64,000 nucleotides of DNA from Bifidobacterium psychraerophilum (GCF_000741705.1 NZ_JGZI01000010.1:434001-498000); one strand, 5' to 3'; positions 17,808-26,216 are shown, numbered from the stretch's first letter. Notes: generated by a model not told the origin, from the sequence alone. Numbers and translations: made by a program.

Positions 17808-17822
17808 TCCGAGCGACGGAGC
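17808..17822. other. Short hairpin in the convergent gap between HAD gene and oleate hydratase gene
   Basis: CTCCG pairs with CGGAG over a five-base loop. It is the only obvious fold in the 145-bp gap between two converging genes, and it is too weak and lacks a T-run to call a terminator with confidence. Confidence 0.25.
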
Positions 17823-17893
17823 TTCGATACAGCAGTCCCGCCATGACGCGGATGACGCCGGGCATCACGCCTTCGGATGAAGCGACGAGTGCC

Positions 17894-19576
17894 TCATCTG
17901 AACATGGTGCGCATGGCGTTGAGCAGCACCTTCGGATTCTTCTCGTAGTGGTGCAGAGGGGTCAAACGTTCGCTCGGGATGCCGAGGAAACGGTAGACGG
18001 CAATCTGCGCACAACGGATCGAGTATTGCTCGGTGAAGACCATATCGAATGGCATATGCGCGAATTGGCTGATAAAAGCCAGATTCCGTGAATGCCTGGG
18101 CACCACGAGCGGGCGGTCGACAACGGAACGCTGGTTGAACAGAGCGCTGGCATACGGCATATGTGCCGGCACCACGTTCACGATGGAGTCCATGATCTCG
18201 TCGTGGCGCTGGCCTATGCCCGCCGCCCGGGTGTCCGCATGAGCCAGCAGTCCGAGCGTCTCCTCAAGCATCTCCCGGCCCGTCATCTCGATGAAGGGCT
18301 TCTTCACATACACGCCGGACTCACGTGGATTGAGAGCATATCCCCACAGCACACCCTCATTCTCCTTCTGCGCCTTGTAATGCGGTTGATGGTGCACCAC
18401 CAGTGACAGCAATTCAGGACTGTCGATGAAGGTGTTCAGGGCATTGCCCGGATGCTGTTGGGTGATGGCCGCGATCTCGTTGATCAGCAGATGGGAATCC
18501 GTCGTCACGGTGAAACTGGTCCATTCGCTCTGCGACCTGTCGCCGAAGAATTTATCAGGATGACCCAGATCATAGAAATGCTGTGATGCCTGTTTCCACA
18601 AAGCGGCGCTTGGCGCATAGCGCATATCCTCGGTGATCGGAGTGTCCAGATCACCCAGGGATGCGCTGTCGGTGATGGAACCGTTCGTGTCGAAGACCAG
18701 ATCCTCCGGCGCCACATCGATCACACCTTCCTGACCGGTCTCGGCGCCTGCGACGATGCGGTATTCCAGTCCGGTGACCAGAATCTCGTCGCGCAAGGTG
18801 GAATCCTTGAAGACGAATGCGGTGACCATCGTGTTGTTGATGAAATGCACGCCTTTGCCCTCCAGCCACTTGCGCAGCGGCAGGATAAGGCTCTCATACT
18901 GGTTATAGGGCGTGCGCGTCACACCGGCGAGCGTGTTGATGCGACTGAATTCGAGGATCATCCTATTCATGTACCGACGCAGTTCCATCGCCGAGCTGCA
19001 TCGTTTGAAGGCGAATGTGGTCTCCCACATGTACCAGAAGTTCGTCCGGAAGATGTGCGGGCTCGATGCGAACCATTGCTCGATGCTGATGTCGTTGAGT
19101 TTGCGCTCGTCCGATTCGGGCATCATCATCAATTTGCTCAGCAGCATGCGGTCTTTGTTGTTGAATTGCATATGGCTGTAATCGTTGGCATCGCCCTTGT
19201 TCCTGATGCCCTGGAAGGAATCGATCAGCCTGCCGACGTCATGGGTGGGATGCGCGTGGTCGAAGCGGAGAACCTCCTCTGTAACGCTCAGACCCGGTGT
19301 ATCGAGCGAAGGAATTGATGAGAACAGATCCCAAAGATTCTCATAGGTCTCCTCATTCAGCATCCTTCCGCCACGATTGACGAAGCCCTGCCTGCGCTGG
19401 ACGTCGGCTATGCCGTATTCCCTGGTGAACTCCTCCACATCATTGCCATCATTGGCACCGTGATCATCCAAACCCATAATGGTGATCTGGCTTCCGCGCC
19501 AGTACCCATCACGGATCAGATACGCCGCCGCAGCAAGATTTCCGATTCCCGCACCGATCATGTATGCCTTAGCCAT
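17894..19576 (-). CDS. Oleate hydratase (myosin-cross-reactive antigen family)
   Basis: A 560-residue flavoprotein of the MCRA family, which adds water to the 9-10 double bond of oleic and linoleic acids to give 10-hydroxy acids. The dinucleotide-binding motif is GAGIGNLAAAAYL near the N-terminus, with NRGGRMLNEETYENLWDL (68-85) and MWETTFAFKR matching family landmarks. In most characterised members the RGGRE motif supplies a catalytic Glu; here the position is Met72, as I recall for the shorter monomeric Rhodococcus-type branch. The ATG at 19576 has GAGG nine bases upstream and leaves no N-terminal extension, unlike the roughly 620-residue enzymes known from other bifidobacteria. In bifidobacteria the activity has been linked to fatty-acid tolerance. 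Confidence 0.9.
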   Translation of the reverse strand: MAKAYMIGAGIGNLAAAAYLIRDGYWRGSQITIMGLDDHGANDGNDVEEFTREYGIADVQRRQGFVNRGGRMLNEETYENLWDLFSSIPSLDTPGLSVTEEVLRFDHAHPTHDVGRLIDSFQGIRNKGDANDYSHMQFNNKDRMLLSKLMMMPESDERKLNDISIEQWFASSPHIFRTNFWYMWETTFAFKRCSSAMELRRYMNRMILEFSRINTLAGVTRTPYNQYESLILPLRKWLEGKGVHFINNTMVTAFVFKDSTLRDEILVTGLEYRIVAGAETGQEGVIDVAPEDLVFDTNGSITDSASLGDLDTPITEDMRYAPSAALWKQASQHFYDLGHPDKFFGDRSQSEWTSFTVTTDSHLLINEIAAITQQHPGNALNTFIDSPELLSLVVHHQPHYKAQKENEGVLWGYALNPRESGVYVKKPFIEMTGREMLEETLGLLAHADTRAAGIGQRHDEIMDSIVNVVPAHMPYASALFNQRSVVDRPLVVPRHSRNLAFISQFAHMPFDMVFTEQYSIRCAQIAVYRFLGIPSERLTPLHHYEKNPKVLLNAMRTMFR

Positions 19577-19738
19577 GATGCTGACCCTCTTTCCGGTATT
19601 CGACTGTGAACCCCAACTGTCCACCACTCTAAACCGCATCCACCCTATGCCGCGACATTGAAGGAATACTGTACGCATACCGTGAGTATGACGGAACGGG
19701 GGACGGCGAATACCATCCGTCGGGTCCGTGGAACAAGA
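19577..19738 (-). promoter_or_regulatory. Upstream region of the oleate hydratase gene with inverted repeat
   Basis: No gene is visible here. CATAC-CGTGA-GTATG at 19676-19690 is a 5-bp-arm inverted repeat, nested in a longer ATACT ... AGTAT repeat (19667-19689). It lies about 100 bp upstream of the start and could be an operator for a fatty-acid-sensing TetR or MarR regulator, though no such gene is nearby. No clean promoter could be assigned. Confidence 0.3.
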
Positions 19739-19769
19739 GACGGGGCCCGGACCACGTCCGGACCCCGTC
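19739..19769 (-). terminator. Strong hairpin after the tandem phosphatase gene
   Basis: GACGGGG-C-CCGGAC pairs with GTCCGG-A-CCCCGTC across a three-base loop, with one internal mismatch. It lies about 150 bp after the phosphatase stop on the minus strand, so it most likely ends that transcript before the oleate hydratase promoter. Confidence 0.65.
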
Positions 19770-19915
19770 GTGATGGTGATCTGAATCGCCGTGCCACTCG
19801 TAGCCATACCCGGCGGCCCCGCGACTCGGAACCGCCGTCGTTCAGGATCAATGCATCCTGTCCTGCATCACCGCCGAGCGTCCAGCATCACGATCCAGCG
19901 TTCACATCACCGTCT

Positions 19916-22717
19916 TCAGCGCTGGTGCCTGCGCACCAGAAGCGTCACCACAGCGCCCGAAAGCAGCAGCAACGCGGCCGCGGCGATGAAGACGGCACTG
20001 TCGGCACCCGTGGTGGCGAGGGGATCGCCACTCTGTCCGGACACCTTCTGAGCGTTGCCGGATGGTGTGGAGGTCTTCGCGCCGCCATTCGAAGCAGCCG
20101 AAGGATTCTTCGGCCCTTGGGGCGCATCGCTCTGGGTTTCGACGGAAGCCTTCGTCTGACCGGTCGTGACCTTCACCACATCACCCTTGGTATTCAGTGT
20201 GACCTTGGCGCTGTATGCCGCTGCAAGGTTGATGCGTCCCCAACCCTCGCTCGAAGCGTCAAGCGGGTATCCGGAATCGATTTCGGTGGATGCCAGCACC
20301 TGCGTGAGCTGCTTGTCATTCAACGAACTGTATCCCGGCACCTTACGCAGCAGATTGACGGCGGCTGCGGGCACGACCGCGGACTGACCGGCTTTGCCCG
20401 TCTGGGAGAAGCCATAGGTCATGCGTGCCGTGTACGCACTGATCTCGGAAGCCGTATCACTGACCGCCTTCGTGGAGACCGCATCGGTGAAGGCATTCTG
20501 GTACCCCTTCGAGGTCTTGGCATCGGTACCGCTGATGCAGGCCTCCAGCGTGTCACCGTAACCATCGGCCTTGCAACGCGCCGTCAGGTAGGCAAGCAGC
20601 TCTTCACGAGCCGCACTTGCCTCGGCTTGGGTATCCTGATCGTCCAACGCAGTGGCCACCCCGTACTGCCCTGCGATATGGCCACCCATGATATCCAGTG
20701 GATAGTGGACTCCAAGCACGATGCGGTTATTGCCGGCCTCGGACACACGCGTCATGATCTGCGTGCCGAATTCAGGCAGGATGCTTGCCAGACCGGCACC
20801 CTGGGTGAATGCGAATGTCGTATGCCCCGAGGGGAATGAACCGGAGGAGGCGAGCCCATCGTACTGGCCCTGCTGCTCATATGCCGCGACCTTGCTGATG
20901 CCCAGTGTCTGCTGCAGACCGTTCAGGTTCAACGTGGTGCCATTGTAATTGATGCGATCCACATAGGGACGAGGGTGCGAGAAGGCGGTTTTGGCCTTGC
21001 CGGTGCTGGCCGAAGCGCTCATATCACTCAGATATGCGCTCGTCTTAGGCAGTTTGCCACTGGTGACGCCATCTTCGTAATATCCGCCGATAACCGTTCC
21101 GAGCGCATCATGCAGCGTCTTCTCGGAATTCATCTCGGCATCCACAACGGCTCTGGCCTGCTGATCGTTGCTGCCGTTCGCGCTTTCCTTCGCGGCCTTG
21201 TTGTTGATGGAAACGGTCAGGTCGTCATCGTGGCTGAGAACGCTTTTACCAGCCTCGGTAACACCCACCCCGGCCTTCCAATAGGTGCCGAAATCAGCAA
21301 GCAGACCGGTGATCGCATCAGTGCTGGAAACCACTACGGAAGGCTGGCTGCTGCCGAAAGTGATGCTGAGGATGTCCTGCTTGTCAGCACTCAGGGTGAC
21401 CTTCGCGCTGTATGCCTTGGCAAGATTCAGACGCTCGTAGCCATTCGAACTCGAATCGAAGGGATAGCCCGATTCGATCTCGCTCTGCGCCAGAATGGTT
21501 CTGCGTTGGGCATCGCTCAACGATGGGAAGGCGGTCAGCAGCAGATTCTCCGCGCCGTCCGGAACGACGGCGGCTTTACCGCTGGTGCCGGTCTTATCGA
21601 ATCCGTAGGTCATCCGTGATGTGTACGCCGCGATCGCGGAGGCGCGATCCGTGACCGGAGTCGTGGAAACCGCATCCGTAAAGGTGTTCGTATATCCGGC
21701 GCTGCCGTTCGCGCCGGTCTTGTCGATGCAGCTCTGAAGGGTGTCTCCGTAACCAGCCGCCTTGCACTGCGCCGTCATGTAATCGACCAATTCCTGGCGT
21801 GCGGGCAGCAGCTGATCGCTGCGGAACGCCTCATCAGACCAACGAGCCGTATTCGCCGCCTCGCCGTTGATCCGGCCTCCCATAACGTCCAGCGGGTAGT
21901 GCACGCCGAGCACGATGCGGTTGTTCCCGGCTTCTGATGCCCTGGTGACGATTTCGGGACCGAGTTCAGGCAGCAGTGTGGCCAGTCCGATACCCGCAGA
22001 ATATGCGTAGGTGGTATGGCCGGAGGGGAAGGCCTGCGAGGGTGCGCCGAACATGCTGGCATAACTCGCGCTGTGCGTCAGACCGGTGCTGCTATCGGTC
22101 CAGTCGGCGATGCGGTCGATGCCCAGCTCCGCTTTCAAACCGTTGAGATTGTTCTCGCCGTTCATGGAACGGTTCTGCCCGTCATCGGCAACGGTGAAGA
22201 AGGGCCTCGGATAGTTGAAGTACTGCTTGGCCGCACCGGTGCTGAGATAGCTGGTCACACTCGCCTTGCTCGCGAAGAGCAGGCTGCTGGTCTTCGGCAG
22301 GGAACCATTGCTCAGGCCATCGGTCAGGAATTTGCTCAAAATCGGACCCAGGGCATCGGAGAAGGTCTCCGTCGCATTCTGATCCGCGTCGATAAGCGCA
22401 CGCTGCGCCTGGGTATGTGTGCCGTCCACGGTCGCTGTGTCAGTGGCGGCCTTGTTGTTGATCGTTTCGGTAAGCGTGTCGTTCTTCGACAGCACGCTCT
22501 TGCCCGCATCGCTGACGTTGCCGCGATAGACATCGCTGCTCGCGTTGCTGGTATTCGACTTCGGGGTCCACCAATTGTTGTATTCGCCTAGCAGCGATAC
22601 GACATCGGGTTTGTTTGTATCCGAGCTGTAGCTCGTTGCAGCCTGAGCGGCCGTTGCGGGCAACAGTGCTGCCAACGCCAGCGCGGAGGCGGAGATAAGT
22701 TTCAGGGCTTTCTTCAT
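19916..22717 (-). CDS. Cell-wall-anchored protein with two tandem PAP2/class A acid phosphatase domains
   Basis: A 933-residue exported protein. Residues 1-26 form a signal peptide ending ATAAQA. Two homologous domains of about 400 residues follow, each with all three PAP2 motifs: KQYFNYPRP, FPSGHTTYA and NRIVLGVHYPLD in the first, KTAFSHPRP, FPSGHTTFA and NRIVLGVHYPLD in the second. Both therefore look catalytic. After each core is a related Tyr/Asn-rich module (YERLNLAKAYSAKVTL, WGRINLAAAYSAKVTL). The C-terminus has a Ser/Gly linker, LATTG, a hydrophobic stretch and RRHQR, a sortase signal. The protein probably releases phosphate from organic phosphates at the cell surface. The ATG at 22717 has TTGGAG about five bases upstream. 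PHO-box-like repeats lie upstream. Confidence 0.92.
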   Translation of the reverse strand: MKKALKLISASALALAALLPATAAQAATSYSSDTNKPDVVSLLGEYNNWWTPKSNTSNASSDVYRGNVSDAGKSVLSKNDTLTETINNKAATDTATVDGTHTQAQRALIDADQNATETFSDALGPILSKFLTDGLSNGSLPKTSSLLFASKASVTSYLSTGAAKQYFNYPRPFFTVADDGQNRSMNGENNLNGLKAELGIDRIADWTDSSTGLTHSASYASMFGAPSQAFPSGHTTYAYSAGIGLATLLPELGPEIVTRASEAGNNRIVLGVHYPLDVMGGRINGEAANTARWSDEAFRSDQLLPARQELVDYMTAQCKAAGYGDTLQSCIDKTGANGSAGYTNTFTDAVSTTPVTDRASAIAAYTSRMTYGFDKTGTSGKAAVVPDGAENLLLTAFPSLSDAQRRTILAQSEIESGYPFDSSSNGYERLNLAKAYSAKVTLSADKQDILSITFGSSQPSVVVSSTDAITGLLADFGTYWKAGVGVTEAGKSVLSHDDDLTVSINNKAAKESANGSNDQQARAVVDAEMNSEKTLHDALGTVIGGYYEDGVTSGKLPKTSAYLSDMSASASTGKAKTAFSHPRPYVDRINYNGTTLNLNGLQQTLGISKVAAYEQQGQYDGLASSGSFPSGHTTFAFTQGAGLASILPEFGTQIMTRVSEAGNNRIVLGVHYPLDIMGGHIAGQYGVATALDDQDTQAEASAAREELLAYLTARCKADGYGDTLEACISGTDAKTSKGYQNAFTDAVSTKAVSDTASEISAYTARMTYGFSQTGKAGQSAVVPAAAVNLLRKVPGYSSLNDKQLTQVLASTEIDSGYPLDASSEGWGRINLAAAYSAKVTLNTKGDVVKVTTGQTKASVETQSDAPQGPKNPSAASNGGAKTSTPSGNAQKVSGQSGDPLATTGADSAVFIAAAALLLLSGAVVTLLVRRHQR

Positions 22718-22858
22718 GTCTGCTCCAACTGTGCTTATGGATTCTTCGCCCCCACCACGATGCCTGTGTTCCCCCATGCATAAGAATGCTTCGGCATATT
22801 CGGGGGGCACCTCTTTTGTAAGCCTTGCAATGCTCGAAGAGGGCTCAGCCGAGCGTTC

Positions 22859-22891
22859 CTTCATCCCCAGTTCATGCAGACTTCATCTAAG
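22859..22891. promoter_or_regulatory. Three tandem 11-bp TTCAT repeats (PHO-box-like)
   Basis: The units CTTCATCCCCA, GTTCATGCAGA and CTTCATCTAAG follow one another without a gap, so TTCAT recurs at exactly 11-bp intervals starting at 22860, 22871 and 22882. Contiguous 11-bp direct repeats are the hallmark of PhoP/PhoB-type response-regulator sites; the Streptomyces PHO box uses GTTCACC-type units. The array is about 140 bp upstream of the phosphatase start and 37 bp upstream of a possible -35 (CTTACA, 22822-22817) with -10 TATGCC. It also lies 82 bp upstream of the divergent cyclophilin gene. The repeat is certain, PhoP binding is an inference. Confidence 0.55.
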
Positions 22892-22972
22892 CCCGTGCAC
22901 CGGCATGTCGGAAATACGGGCCGCCCGCCCCGAAAGCGGACGCCGGTCTGCAAGGCGTGACAGACTGAAAGC

Positions 22973-23512
22973 ATGACATCAGCTATTATGCATACCTCAG
23001 CAGGCGATATCCGTATCAAGCTTTTCGATGAGAGCGCTCCTGAAACCGTGGCGAACTTCATCGGTTTGGCCAATGGCAGCAAGACATGGACCGATCCCCT
23101 GACAGGTGAAGAGAGCAATGAGGCCTTCTACAACGGGCTGACCTTCCATCGCATCATCAAGGACTTCATGATCCAGGGCGGCTGCCCATTGGGCACCGGC
23201 ACGGGCGGCCCCGGGTACACCTTCGATGACGAGATCGATCCCTCATTGAAATTCGACAAGCCCTATCTGTTTGCCATGGCGAATGCGGGTCTTCGTCGCG
23301 ATCCGCGCACAGGCGCCGTCCACGGAACCAACGGATCCCAGTTCTTCATCACCACAGTCCCGACCCCTTGGCTCGACGGGCATCACACCATCTTCGGCGA
23401 GGTCGCCGATGAAGCCTCACGCAAGGTCGTGGATGCTCTGGACGCGGTCGCCACGGATTCCTCCGACGCACCCCTCGATCCGGTGATGATCGAAACCATC
23501 GAAATCGCCTGA
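22973..23512 (+). CDS. Cyclophilin-type peptidyl-prolyl cis-trans isomerase
   Basis: A 179-residue single-domain cyclophilin that speeds proline isomerisation during folding. Landmark residues are FHRIIKDFMIQGG, the actinobacterial-style insertion with GTGGPGYTFDDE, FAMANAG, GSQFFITT and the substrate-pocket WLDGHHTIFGEV. There is no signal peptide, so it is cytoplasmic. It starts at the ATG at 22973, diverges from the phosphatase gene and ends at a strong terminator. Confidence 0.95.
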   Translation: MTSAIMHTSAGDIRIKLFDESAPETVANFIGLANGSKTWTDPLTGEESNEAFYNGLTFHRIIKDFMIQGGCPLGTGTGGPGYTFDDEIDPSLKFDKPYLFAMANAGLRRDPRTGAVHGTNGSQFFITTVPTPWLDGHHTIFGEVADEASRKVVDALDAVATDSSDAPLDPVMIETIEIA

Positions 23513-23528
23513 ATCAAGGATTCCCGGA

Positions 23529-23571
23529 CCCCTTCCCCAGCCATGACGGTATGGCCGAGGAAGGGGTTTTG
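23529..23571 (+). terminator. Rho-independent terminator after the cyclophilin gene
   Basis: ACCCCTTCC pairs with GGAAGGGGT and is followed by TTTT on the plus strand, 17 bp after the stop codon. It sits immediately before the vsr gene and so separates the two transcription units. Confidence 0.85.
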
Positions 23572-23589
23572 CATAGCGTAGTACGCTGG

Positions 23590-24099
23590 ATGGCGATGAC
23601 CAGCTCCACTCCGCAACGCCACACAGGCCAGGAGAAATATCAACGCGGCACACGCAGCTACACGATGTCGCATATCCGAGGAAAAGATACCGGCATCGAA
23701 CTGATGGTTCGCAGCTACCTGTTTTCCCGAGGACTGCGATTCCGCAAAAACGATAAACGCTACCCCGGCCATCCCGATGTGGTGCTCCCCCGCTGGCATA
23801 CGATCGTCTTCGTCAATGGCTGCTTCTGGCACGCCCACGAGCATTGCGACAAACACTCCACCCCAAAATCCAACGTCGAATTCTGGTCGAAAAAACTACT
23901 GCGCAATCGCGAACGCGATGCCGAACAACAAGCGGCCCTACGTGAAGCCGGCTGGAGAGTGCTGGTCGTATGGGAGTGCGAGCTCGACCGCAGCCATCGG
24001 GAGCAACGGCTCAAGCTCCTCTATGAACAGATAACCGCTCATCCGCTGGCTGAAGCGCAGACATCGACCCTTGATCGTGATGACGACCCGCTAAACTGA
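23590..24099 (+). CDS. vsr: Very short patch repair endonuclease (Vsr)
   Basis: About 169 residues of the Vsr family, which nicks 5' of T in T:G mismatches produced by deamination of 5-methylcytosine. Conserved stretches are RSYTMSHIRGKDTGIE at the N-terminus with the catalytic Asp, GHPDVVLPRWHTIVFVNGCFWHAH with the zinc-binding Cys/His residues, and WRVLVVWECEL. Vsr normally accompanies a C5 cytosine methyltransferase, but none is within the window, so it is an orphan here. The start is unsure: ATG at 23590 or 23596, neither with a strong ribosome-binding site. Confidence 0.9.
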   Translation: MAMTSSTPQRHTGQEKYQRGTRSYTMSHIRGKDTGIELMVRSYLFSRGLRFRKNDKRYPGHPDVVLPRWHTIVFVNGCFWHAHEHCDKHSTPKSNVEFWSKKLLRNRERDAEQQAALREAGWRVLVVWECELDRSHREQRLKLLYEQITAHPLAEAQTSTLDRDDDPLN

Positions 24100-24237
24100 G
24101 TGAAGCATCCAACAGGCGGATACCCGCCGGCAACGAAGAACAACGAGGTCCGGGATCGCTGGGCGGCAGCGCGTCAGGCGCGGCGGGAAGCCTGACCACA
24201 CCGCATGCCGCACACCACACATGCAAAGGGGAAGCCC

Positions 24238-25278
24238 ATGAGCGCAACTGCTCCAATCCATCAACACTCCCAACACGAGGGTCAGATCAACGTGGCCATT
24301 CTCGGCGCAGGCGGAATCGCGCATACGATGGCACGCACGCTGCTCGCCATGTCTTCCGATGAACGGTACAGCAGCCTGATCAATCCCTACGCCGTCGCCG
24401 CACGCGACCGGGATCGCGCCGCCGCCTTCGCGGAGCAATACGGCCTGCCGGTATCCTACGGCTCGTACGAGGATCTGGTAGCGGATCCGAATGTCGATCT
24501 GGTGTACATCGCCACACCGCACAGCCTGCACGCCGAACAATCGCTGCTCTGCCTTGAGGCGGGTAAGAACATCCTGGTCGAGAAATCATTCACGGCGAAC
24601 GCCCGGCAGGCGCAGCAGGTCTTCGATCTCTCCGAATCCAAAGGACTGCTCTGCACTGAGGCCATATGGACCAGATACATGCCATCACGAGGCATCATCG
24701 ATGAGGTCATAGCCTCAGGTGAGATCGGAGAGGTCGTTTCCGCCACTGCGAATCTCGGCTATCCGATCACCGCTCACGCAAGGCTCGTCGATCCCGCACT
24801 CGCCGGAGGGGCATTGCTGGATGTGGGCGTCTACCCACTCAACTTCCTGGATATGGCGCTTCAGGGAAGGGATCCGAGCAGAATCGCCAGTGCATACCAG
24901 CCTTACAGCACCGGTGTGGATGCGCAAAGCTCCACCACGCTCTTCTATGATGACGGCATCATGGCCGTGGCCAGCAGCAGCATGCTCGGCCAATCGGATC
25001 GCAAAGGCTGCGTCTGGGGCACCTCGGGTGTGATGGTGTGCGAGAACATCAATGATGTCTCCTCGATCACCGTGTACGGGCCGGGTTATGAGGTGATCAA
25101 GGAGCACCCGATTCCCGACCAGCTCACGGGTTATGAGTACGAAGTCGCATCAGCGGCGCACGCCGTGCTGGAGGGAAGACAGGAGTGCCCGGAGATGCCC
25201 CATTCGGACACCCTGCGCATCATGCGAATGATGGATGAGATCCGTGGAATCTGGGGTGTGCGCTACCCCTTCGAATAA
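24238..25278 (+). CDS. Gfo/Idh/MocA family oxidoreductase
   Basis: A 346-residue NAD(P)-dependent dehydrogenase. The Rossmann fold begins with VAILGAGGIAHTMAR, the nucleotide/substrate-linker motif reads LVEKSFTANA (the usual EKP Lys is present as EKS), and the C-terminal domain starts GGALLDVGVYPLNFL, typical of the family. Family members oxidise or reduce sugars, inositols and related polyols; the substrate cannot be assigned. The ATG at 24238 has AGGGGA five bases upstream and removes 11 atypical residues. It stands as a single gene before a bidirectional terminator. Confidence 0.9.
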   Translation: MSATAPIHQHSQHEGQINVAILGAGGIAHTMARTLLAMSSDERYSSLINPYAVAARDRDRAAAFAEQYGLPVSYGSYEDLVADPNVDLVYIATPHSLHAEQSLLCLEAGKNILVEKSFTANARQAQQVFDLSESKGLLCTEAIWTRYMPSRGIIDEVIASGEIGEVVSATANLGYPITAHARLVDPALAGGALLDVGVYPLNFLDMALQGRDPSRIASAYQPYSTGVDAQSSTTLFYDDGIMAVASSSMLGQSDRKGCVWGTSGVMVCENINDVSSITVYGPGYEVIKEHPIPDQLTGYEYEVASAAHAVLEGRQECPEMPHSDTLRIMRMMDEIRGIWGVRYPFE

Positions 25279-25298
25279 GCCGCTCCCGTCAAGGCTTC

Positions 25299-25338
25299 GA
25301 GGGCCGCAGGCGTGTCTGTCCGCACGTCTGCGGCCCTC
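25299..25338. terminator. Bidirectional terminator between converging genes
   Basis: GAGGGCCGCAG pairs perfectly with CTGCGGCCCTC over an 18-base loop. It lies between the oxidoreductase stop and the VOC-protein stop, with CTTT or TTC tracts on either side, so it could serve both transcripts. Confidence 0.7.
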
Positions 25339-25347
25339 TTCGACCTT

Positions 25348-25794
25348 TCAGGAGTCGCGCGGCGATGCTGCGGGCAAGGTCGCATGATGCGACCAGTCGA
25401 CAACCGCCTCGATGTTGTTGCCATCAGGATCCACTATGAAAGCGGCGTAGTAACCGGGATGATAATCCCGAGGCCCCGCTTCGCCATTGTCCTTGCCGCC
25501 GGCCGCGATACCCGCCTGGTGGAAACGCCGCACGCTCGACTCGCCATCGGCGCGGAAGGCGATATGCGTAACGGGCGATGGCTGTTCAGGGGCAGCCGCC
25601 TGAGGTGACGGCTCCACGGATGCCGGGCGGGGCGAGAGGTAGAAGTCGGAGCGCGGCGTTCCGTCGTTTGCACCGAAACCAACCGTCTCACCGTGCCTGA
25701 CTTTGGTGATGTATCCCAAGGGCGCCAACAGACGGGTGTAGAACTCAAGCGAGCGCCCCACGTCGCTGACGTGCAGTGTGATGTGGTCGATCAT
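25348..25794 (-). CDS. VOC (glyoxalase/bleomycin resistance) family protein
   Basis: A protein of about 148 residues with the vicinal oxygen chelate fold: an N-terminal IDHITLHVSDV strand, a central ITHIAFRADG-type repeat and a C-terminal DPDGNNIEAV with the metal-ligand Glu. His5 and the C-terminal Glu could bind a divalent metal. The specific reaction is unknown; relatives include glyoxalases, antibiotic-binding proteins and dioxygenases. Its ATG at 25794 overlaps the TGA of the upstream cupin gene (TGATG), so translation is coupled. A GTG one codon earlier is also possible. Confidence 0.88.
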   Translation of the reverse strand: MIDHITLHVSDVGRSLEFYTRLLAPLGYITKVRHGETVGFGANDGTPRSDFYLSPRPASVEPSPQAAAPEQPSPVTHIAFRADGESSVRRFHQAGIAAGGKDNGEAGPRDYHPGYYAAFIVDPDGNNIEAVVDWSHHATLPAASPRDS

Positions 25795-26216
25795 CACACC
25801 GTGGCCGCAGCGCGTGCGGATGTGATCATCGTCAGCATCATGATGGAAGGCTCCACCGCTTCGACCGCATGTGGCAGACGCGTGGGAAAATACACCAGTC
25901 CTCCGGGAAGCAGATCCACGGTCCTGCCCGAAGCGGTGACCTTGAGATGACCCGAGACCGTCTGGACGAAAACAGGCATCGCGGCCGTGTGCTCGCTGAG
26001 CTGCTGGCCTTCGTCAAAGGAGAACAGCACCACATTCCCCCCGGTATGCTGCATGATGGTTCGCGAAACCGTGGCCTCGTCCTGAATCTTGACCAAGGAG
26101 GTCATGTCGGGGATGAATCCGAGATCCAAGGCCTCGGCTTCCCCTGTCCCCTTCCGGTCCGTCTGATGCAGCGATGCCTCGTCATGCTTGGAGCCGTGCT
26201 CGTCAGCTTCCGTCAT
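25794..26216 (-). CDS. Cupin domain protein
   Basis: A 140-residue single-domain cupin. The first cupin motif is QQLSEHTAAMPVFVQTVSG, with one His and few of the usual metal ligands, and the second is GGLVYFPTRLPHAVEA. The N-terminal 40 residues are His/Asp-rich and probably disordered. Small cupins of this type often bind a metal or act as sensors or isomerases; no substrate is evident. The ATG at 26216 is favoured because AAGGA precedes it at proper spacing; an ATG two codons earlier would overlap the ribosome-binding site. It is coupled to the VOC gene and follows the methyltransferase gene by 60 bp on the same strand. Confidence 0.85.
   Translation of the reverse strand: MTEADEHGSKHDEASLHQTDRKGTGEAEALDLGFIPDMTSLVKIQDEATVSRTIMQHTGGNVVLFSFDEGQQLSEHTAAMPVFVQTVSGHLKVTASGRTVDLLPGGLVYFPTRLPHAVEAVEPSIMMLTMITSARAAATV

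Noticed and set aside
22717-22864. 49-residue N-terminal extension of the phosphatase gene
   Set aside because: The downstream ATG has a proper ribosome-binding site and begins a typical signal peptide; the extension would bury it.
23590-24099. Restriction-modification or defence island around vsr
   Set aside because: The neighbours are a cyclophilin and a sugar-type dehydrogenase with ordinary promoters and terminators; no methyltransferase, nuclease or mobile element is present.
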